The notes beneath the pieces were generated by a model that had not been told where the DNA came from, did not search any database, and saw only the letters and a program-made list of their open reading frames with translations. Positions 14,751 through 18,811 of a stretch of 18,811 bases of DNA are shown here, piece after piece. Source of the stretch: DUOD01 sp050945235 (GTDB lineage Bacteria; Bacillota; Clostridia; DUOD01); contig JBMNSO010000022.1 in the NCBI GenBank assembly GCA_050945235.1, forward strand, positions 1 to 18,811. Reading direction: 5' to 3'. Every line of letters begins with the position of its first letter. The stretch's first letter is position 1. Position numbers and translations under genes: made by a program.

Positions 14751-15685
14751 ATTTCTTTGTTCAAAGGGTGTTTATAATTTTTCTTATGGCGAATGCCAGC
14801 CCGAGATTTTAAGTTAACTACGAAAACACCTATAATAATCATTATACCGCCTAGTATCTGAAAGGGGCCGATGCTTTCTTTTAGTAGTATTATACCGCCT
14901 GTTACACTTACCACCGGTATGAGGTTAATATAAGAAGATATTACAACTGACCCTAGTTTGGATAGCGCATATATATACAGGAAAAAACCGAGGGCGGAAC
15001 AGAATATCGCCAGGTACAGGATATTAAGCCATGTCGTTAAACCTATGGGCACCCACTGTCGGTACTCCAAAAGGGCCAGGGGCAGCAGAAACAGGGTACC
15101 GCACAGGGTTTGATATGTGGTAAGGGCCAGGCCGGAAAAACTTTTTTTCAAGTTTTTACTGAGCATTATATATGTTACCCACGACATACAGGCTCCCAGC
15201 ATAAGCAGGTTGCCCGTTAGGGACTGGGGTGTGCCTTGGTGCTGCGATCTTTGAAGTATGAAATAAACGCCTATTATCGACAAGGCCACACCGATCCCTT
15301 TGTACCATGGTACCCTGGTTTTATAAAACAAAAATTCTGCCAGGATGGTAAATATGGGTATGGTAGCTGTTATCATGGAAGCACTGGAGGCAGAGGTCAG
15401 CCTTATGCCGGTGGCTTCAAAGAAAAAGTAGATGGTGACCCCAAAAAGACCGCTCAGTATCAAAGGCAGGCGTTGACCGGGCTGTATCCTGTGCCCAGGC
15501 TGAACCCTTTTGAAAATTGGCAGCAGTATGACGGACGCGCACAGGAAACGCAGGAATACCATAGTCATGGGAGGCACTCCGGCATTGAGTATAACCTTGG
15601 AACTGACAAAGGACATGCCCCAGAACACTATTGTAGTTAATATAGCCAACGTTGGCAGGAATACGGATGATTTGGTCGGATTCAT
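14747..15685 (-). CDS. EamA-family (DMT superfamily) transporter
   Basis: The 312-residue protein has the usual two tandem EamA domains, about 14–145 and 157–292, each with five membrane spans. Typical marks are TIVFWGMSFVSSKVIL at the start of the first repeat, the FLRF segment (44–47), SASMITATIPIFTIL (101–115), and in the second repeat SYINLIPVVSVTGGIILLKE (251–270) followed by GGIMIIIGVFVV. The protein ends in a basic tail (KSRAGIRHKKNYKH). The ATG at 15685 is preceded by GAAAGGAAA (plus-strand 15691–15699). Family members export amino acids, nucleosides or other metabolites; the substrate is unknown. It is the only complete minus-strand gene in the window and splits the usual SRP RNA–dnaX order, suggesting a later insertion. 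Confidence 0.92.
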   Translation of the reverse strand: MNPTKSSVFLPTLAILTTIVFWGMSFVSSKVILNAGVPPMTMVFLRFLCASVILLPIFKRVQPGHRIQPGQRLPLILSGLFGVTIYFFFEATGIRLTSASSASMITATIPIFTILAEFLFYKTRVPWYKGIGVALSIIGVYFILQRSQHQGTPQSLTGNLLMLGACMSWVTYIMLSKNLKKSFSGLALTTYQTLCGTLFLLPLALLEYRQWVPIGLTTWLNILYLAIFCSALGFFLYIYALSKLGSVVISSYINLIPVVSVTGGIILLKESIGPFQILGGIMIIIGVFVVNLKSRAGIRHKKNYKHPLNKEI

Positions 15686-15718
15686 GATATTTTCCTTTCA
15701 AAAAAGTTGGTCAGAGAT

Positions 15719-15747
15719 ATTATACAATATATCTTATAAATTTACAT
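15719..15747 (-). promoter_or_regulatory. Possible promoter of the EamA gene
   Basis: On the minus strand TATAAT (15724 to 15719) is a perfect -10; the -35 at 17-nt spacing is weak (ATGTAA). The start would be near 15712, about 27 nt before the ATG. Confidence 0.5.
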
Positions 15748-15811
15748 GGTATATTTTGTTCTTTCAAATAATACACCATATTTGCAATACTCTATTAGTA
15801 ATGCTTATTTT

Positions 15812-15865
15812 CTAGGGCCGGCAAAGCCAAAGATGTATTTACCATACGACGGTTGGGTGCCCTGG
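15812..15865. other. Compact foldable element of unknown identity between EamA and dnaX
   Basis: CTAGGGC (15812–15818) pairs with GCCCTGG (15859–15865). Inside, AGCC (15825–15828) pairs with GGTT (15851–15854), and GTA/TAC (15835–15837 with 15845–15847) caps it. It is GC-rich in an AT-rich spacer. It lies upstream of the best dnaX promoter and also upstream of the EamA -10, so neither leader clearly contains it. Confidence 0.35.
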
Positions 15866-15893
15866 GGTAGTCTTGACACAAAATTTCGCTTTC

Positions 15894-15922
15894 TTATCAA
15901 TAAAGGAGTAATATGCTATAAT
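15894..15922 (+). promoter_or_regulatory. Promoter of the dnaX–ybaB–recR block
   Basis: TTATCA (15894–15899), a 17-nt spacer and TATAAT (15917–15922) preceded by TGC, an extended -10. A second candidate uses the perfect -35 TTGACA at 15873–15878 with TATCAA (15895–15900). Both leave short leaders before the GTG at 15954. Confidence 0.65.
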
Positions 15923-15953
15923 AAAGTATGAAAATTACAGGGCAGGTGATAAA

Positions 15954-17753
15954 GTGGGATATACGGCATTGTACAGGAAATGGAGACCCAAAACCTTTAA
16001 AGATATAATAGGCCAGAGTCATATAACAACCACCCTGGAAAACCAGATTCTAAACGGTAGTGTAGCCCATGCCTATCTTTTTTCAGGGAGCAGGGGTACA
16101 GGCAAGACCAGTACCGCCAAGGTATTTGCCAGGGCGATTAATTGTATTGATAGGGAAACGGCCGATCCCTGCAATAAATGTGAGGTATGTATCAATATAA
16201 GCAAGGATACGGTTATGGATATTTTGGAAATAGATGCTGCCTCCAATAACGGGGTTAATGAGATAAGGGAATTAAGGGAAAACGTGAAATATGCCCCTGC
16301 CGTAGGTAGGTATAAGGTATATATCATAGATGAGGTCCATATGCTATCCACAGGTGCCTTTAATGCCCTGCTCAAGACCTTGGAAGAGCCTCCAGACCAT
16401 GTGGTGTTTATTTTGGCTACCACCGAGCCCTATAAGCTCCCGGCCACCATCACGTCCAGGTGCCAGCGTTACGACTTCAAAAGGATATCTACCACCGATA
16501 TTGCGTCCAGGTTGGCGGATGTTATCGCCTCCCTTGACCTGACTGCTCAGCCCAAGGCCATAGAGGCCATTGCCCGGGCAGCAGATGGCAGCCTCCGGGA
16601 CGCCCTCAGTCTGCTCGACCGTACCCTATCCTATGGCATGGAGCAGCTTACCGTGGCCAGAGTTAATGAGCTATTGGGCTTGGTATCCAACGAAGGGCTT
16701 ATCCGCATGGTGGACGGCCTTGTTGATTTGGACATTCCCCGATGCCTGGATATTATACACAAATTGTACAACGACGGCGGGGACATAGGATTTTTCATAA
16801 AACAACTGATAGGTTACTATAGAAATCTGTTAATAATGAAAGCGTGCACCCACCCCGACCGGCTTTTGGATATCGATGAAGTCACTATGGACAACCTCGC
16901 AGTACAGGCCGGGAGGATTGGCCAAAACACTATTGTACGGACGGTCCATATATTATCCGAAACCGAAAGCCGGTGTAAATGGTCCAGCCAGCCTAAGGTG
17001 CTGCTGGAAATGGCGGTTGTAGATATATGCAAGCCTCAGATGGACTCATCCCTTGAAGGACTGATAGAAAGGGTGTCCATGTTGGAGAAAAGGCTTGAGG
17101 GTAAGGTCTTGGCCCAAGAAGCAGACAGGACTTATCCACCGGACCCGTCCGGGAAATGTGCCCAAGGGGCAGACCAAGGGGCAGAAAGCAGCCGGATGCC
17201 TGCCGAGGAAACACCTGCTGACGGGGTAAAAGCAGGACCACCGAATCCTGAGAAAGAAGCTGGCATCCAGGAAAAGGGCAGCCAGCCAAGTTCCGTGGAA
17301 GAAGCCGGCAAGTCTAGTTTGATGGAAGAGGGTGACCAGCCTATCTCCATGGATAAGGCCGGACAGCCCAGTTTCGAGGATAAGGCCGGCCAACCGGGTA
17401 CCGATGAAATCCTTGCAATACGCAAACATTGGCCCCAGATATTGGACAAGGCAAAGAAACAAAAGGAAATGCTTATCTCCACCTTCATGCACTTGGGTAA
17501 GCCCGTTGCTGTGAAGAATAGGGATGTATATATCGAATTCCCCAAGGATGCCCAGATGCACATGGATATGCTTAATACCGAGGAACGGCGGGCTATTATC
17601 GGGGATATTATATATAACGTATGCGGCAGGCAATACGGTGTTAAGTTTGTTGTCCGGCAAAAGAACGACGATAAAGGGCTAGAGAATATGGATAGACTGG
17701 TGGATACCGTAATAAAAAAAGTAGGTATAGACAAGGTGGATATAATAGAATAA
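15954..17753 (+). CDS. dnaX: DNA polymerase III subunits gamma/tau
   Basis: The 599-residue clamp-loader ATPase begins MGYTALYRKWRPKTF, the standard DnaX N-terminus. The AAA+ domain has Walker A GSRGTGKT (45–52), the four zinc cysteines 64, 73, 76 and 79, the DEVH box (126–129) and the sensor/arginine-finger TSRC (167–170). Domain III includes SSQPKVLLE (344–352). A charged low-complexity linker (about 385–485) with short repeats leads to the C-terminal tau-like domain that contacts the polymerase. The start is GTG 15954: AGGTGAT (15944–15950) is an exact anti-Shine–Dalgarno match just upstream, and no ATG fits the N-terminus. No A-AAA-AAG slippery site is seen near the domain III boundary, so only the full form is expected. 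ybaB and recR follow on the same strand, the conserved Bacillota order. Confidence 0.97.
   Translation: MGYTALYRKWRPKTFKDIIGQSHITTTLENQILNGSVAHAYLFSGSRGTGKTSTAKVFARAINCIDRETADPCNKCEVCINISKDTVMDILEIDAASNNGVNEIRELRENVKYAPAVGRYKVYIIDEVHMLSTGAFNALLKTLEEPPDHVVFILATTEPYKLPATITSRCQRYDFKRISTTDIASRLADVIASLDLTAQPKAIEAIARAADGSLRDALSLLDRTLSYGMEQLTVARVNELLGLVSNEGLIRMVDGLVDLDIPRCLDIIHKLYNDGGDIGFFIKQLIGYYRNLLIMKACTHPDRLLDIDEVTMDNLAVQAGRIGQNTIVRTVHILSETESRCKWSSQPKVLLEMAVVDICKPQMDSSLEGLIERVSMLEKRLEGKVLAQEADRTYPPDPSGKCAQGADQGAESSRMPAEETPADGVKAGPPNPEKEAGIQEKGSQPSSVEEAGKSSLMEEGDQPISMDKAGQPSFEDKAGQPGTDEILAIRKHWPQILDKAKKQKEMLISTFMHLGKPVAVKNRDVYIEFPKDAQMHMDMLNTEERRAIIGDIIYNVCGRQYGVKFVVRQKNDDKGLENMDRLVDTVIKKVGIDKVDIIE
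17314..17406 (+). repeat. Short tandem repeats in the DnaX linker
   Basis: The linker carries back-to-back nine-residue units QPISMDKAG and QPSFEDKAG (462–479), then QPG; looser relatives such as QPSSVEEAG precede them. At DNA level the unit is 27 bp with the conserved end GATAAGGCCGG. A separate 12-bp repeat (CAAGGGGCAGA) lies at 17162–17185. Confidence 0.6.
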
Positions 17754-17787
17754 AAATTACCATTGGCTGATTATACTGTTAAAAATC

Positions 17788-17796
17788 TGTTATAAT
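17788..17796 (+). promoter_or_regulatory. Extended -10 promoter before ybaB
   Basis: TGTTATAAT (17788–17796) is an extended -10; the -35 is poor (CTGATT at 17767–17772, 18-nt spacer). It would give ybaB–recR transcription independent of dnaX. Confidence 0.5.
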
Positions 17797-17840
17797 ATCT
17801 TTATACAGAAATTAATAATATTAGTATTAGGATAAAACGT

Positions 17841-17847
17841 AAGGAGG
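17841..17847 (+). promoter_or_regulatory. Ribosome binding site deciding the ybaB start
   Basis: AAGGAGG touches the in-frame ATG at 17848 directly, so that codon cannot be used; ATG 17857, 9 nt downstream, is the start. Confidence 0.85.
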
Positions 17848-17856
17848 ATGTATATT

Positions 17857-18192
17857 ATGGCAAGGGGTGGCTTTCCGGGTATGGGAAATATGAATAACAT
17901 GTTAAGACAGGCACAAAAAATGCAAAAGGAGATGGCCAAGCTCCAGGCCGAACTGGAAGAAAGGACGGTGGAAGCATCAGCCGGCGGCGGTGCAGTCACT
18001 GTTATAGCAACAGGTAAAAAGGAAATTCAGGAAATTACTATTAAGCCTGAAGCTGTTGATCCTGACGATGTTGAAATGCTTCAGGATTTGGTACTGGCAG
18101 CAGTAAATGAAGCCCTCAGGAAGGCAGAGGAAATGGTGAGTGCGGAAATGGGTAAAATAACAGGCGGCTTGAACCTGGGAGGAATGTTTTAG
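17857..18192 (+). CDS. ybaB: YbaB/EbfC-family nucleoid-associated DNA-binding protein
   Basis: The 111-residue protein begins MARGGFPGMGNMNNMLRQAQKMQ, then a long amphipathic helix MQKEMAKLQAELEERTVEASAGGGAV, the core VTVIATGKKEIQEITIKPEAV, and a C-terminal helix EMLQDLVLAAVNEALRKAEEM ending in the Gly/Met-rich GGLNLGGMF. This order matches YbaB/EbfC along its whole length. Homologues are small dimers that bind DNA and help shape the nucleoid; the gene is nearly always placed between dnaX and recR. A role in recombination or repair has been proposed from this linkage but is not settled. Its stop codon is immediately followed by the recR start, so the two are translated together. It has its own extended -10 promoter in the 103-bp spacer after dnaX. 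Confidence 0.95.
   Translation: MARGGFPGMGNMNNMLRQAQKMQKEMAKLQAELEERTVEASAGGGAVTVIATGKKEIQEITIKPEAVDPDDVEMLQDLVLAAVNEALRKAEEMVSAEMGKITGGLNLGGMF
18177..18183 (+). promoter_or_regulatory. Ribosome binding site for recR inside the ybaB end
   Basis: GGGAGGA lies within the last codons of ybaB, 9 nt before TTG 18193, and supports this unusual start codon. Confidence 0.75.
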
Positions 18193-18795
18193 TTGATAAG
18201 CTATTATGTAGAACCCATTGCCAAACTGATCAATGAACTGTCTAAGCTTCCGGGTATAGGCAACAGGACGGCCCAACGGTTGGCCTTTCATATTATCAAC
18301 ATGTCTTCCGATGATGTGGATAATCTGGCAAGGGCAATAAGTGAAGCAAAGAAAAAGATAGTATATTGCAGTCATTGTAATAATATTTCCGACAGCAGTA
18401 CCTGTTCAATCTGTGGCAGCAAATTGAGGGACAAGGGTACCATTTGCGTGGTAGAGCATCCCAGAGATGTTATTGCCATGGAAAAAACCAGGGAATACAA
18501 GGGCGTATATCATGTTCTTCATGGTGCCATATCACCCATGGAGGGGATAGGCCCCGAGGATATAAAGATTAAGGAATTACTGAGCCGGCTTAAGGATGGG
18601 GAGGTTAAGGAGGTAATTCTGGCCACCGACCCCAATGTGGAGGGCGAGGCAACGGCGGTGTATATATCAAAGCTGCTCAAACCCTTAGGGATAAAAACCA
18701 CCCGCCTTGCCCATGGCATTCCGGTGGGCGGCGATTTGGAATATGCCGATGAGGTAACCCTGTCTAAAGCCCTTGAGGGCAGAAGGGAAATTTAG
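18193..18795 (+). CDS. recR: Recombination mediator protein RecR
   Basis: The 200-residue protein has the exact family length. It shows a helix-hairpin-helix near LSKLPGIGNRTAQRLAFHI (16–34), a four-cysteine zinc finger CSHC…CSIC (Cys59, 62, 71, 74), and a Toprim domain starting at TICVVEHPRDV (83–93), with HGAISPMEGIGP (110–121) and ATDPNVEGEATAVYI (144–158). RecR works with RecF and RecO to load RecA on gapped single-stranded DNA. The start is TTG 18193, the first codon after the ybaB stop TAG; it restores the usual N-terminus YYVEPIAKLI and has a good ribosome binding site. The stop is TAG at 18793–18795, with only 16 bases left in the window, so a following gene cannot be judged. Confidence 0.96.
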   Translation: MISYYVEPIAKLINELSKLPGIGNRTAQRLAFHIINMSSDDVDNLARAISEAKKKIVYCSHCNNISDSSTCSICGSKLRDKGTICVVEHPRDVIAMEKTREYKGVYHVLHGAISPMEGIGPEDIKIKELLSRLKDGEVKEVILATDPNVEGEATAVYISKLLKPLGIKTTRLAHGIPVGGDLEYADEVTLSKALEGRREI

Positions 18796-18811
18796 CTAAA
18801 AAAAGTCATGT

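Noticed and set aside
15236..15640. 134-residue plus-strand frame inside the EamA gene
   Set aside because: It is antisense to a well-supported transporter and its composition resembles a shadow of membrane-protein codons.
15812..15865. T-box or a complete known riboswitch before dnaX
   Set aside because: No T-box sequence, no terminator/antiterminator pair, and the core of no riboswitch class I know is complete; kept only as an unassigned element.
17705..17725. A-run in dnaX as a programmed frameshift site
   Set aside because: The seven A's lie at the very end of the gene, not at the domain III boundary, and no downstream stem is seen; a shift there would change only a few residues.
17046..17734. 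Two ~200-residue minus-strand frames opposite the dnaX linker
   Set aside because: They arise from the repetitive low-complexity linker read backwards; two frames are open at once, and neither has a start signal or family features.
1..18811. Mobile elements or CRISPR arrays
   Set aside because: No transposase or integrase frame, no long terminal repeats and no regularly spaced repeats were found.

Overview
The window looks like a piece of a Bacillota (Clostridia-type) chromosome. The evidence is a large Bacillus-style SRP RNA, the conserved dnaX–ybaB/ebfC–recR block, strong GGAGG ribosome binding sites, near-consensus sigma-A promoters, and low-to-moderate GC with many AGG and ATA codons. 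Those codons hint at a thermophile, but that is inference only. No mobile element, CRISPR array or tRNA was seen.

Left part (1–10473): a DeoR-family regulator runs off the left edge on the minus strand. A divergent 279-bp spacer separates it from a LacI-family regulator whose perfect consensus promoter is followed directly by a perfect 24-bp palindrome, a likely autoregulatory operator. Next comes a sugar operon of five genes, all on the plus strand: a uroporphyrinogen-decarboxylase-fold protein of unknown substrate, a sugar-binding lipoprotein, an RbsC-type permease, an RbsA-type double ATPase and a large cytoplasmic GH38 alpha-mannosidase. A strong intrinsic terminator ends the operon. Stem-loops flank the binding-protein gene and probably set its higher expression. 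The simplest reading is import of an alpha-mannoside and its hydrolysis inside the cell, with the UROD-fold protein adding an unknown, possibly methyl-transfer, step.

Middle part (10474–14750): a PAS–PAS–GGDEF–HD-GYP protein with apparently intact synthase and phosphodiesterase motifs for cyclic-di-GMP, a small nitroreductase with a terminator, and an LPG-synthase-type (UPF0104) membrane protein. Then comes the large SRP RNA, with a perfect consensus promoter lying about 105 nt upstream of the mature 5' end and a structured leader between.

Right part (14747–18811): an EamA/DMT transporter on the minus strand sits between the SRP RNA and dnaX. It is followed by dnaX (GTG start), ybaB/ebfC and recR (TTG start), the replication and recombination-repair housekeeping block. 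A compact foldable element of unknown identity lies between the EamA gene and dnaX.

Every intergenic stretch is below 300 bp apart from the one that holds the SRP RNA.
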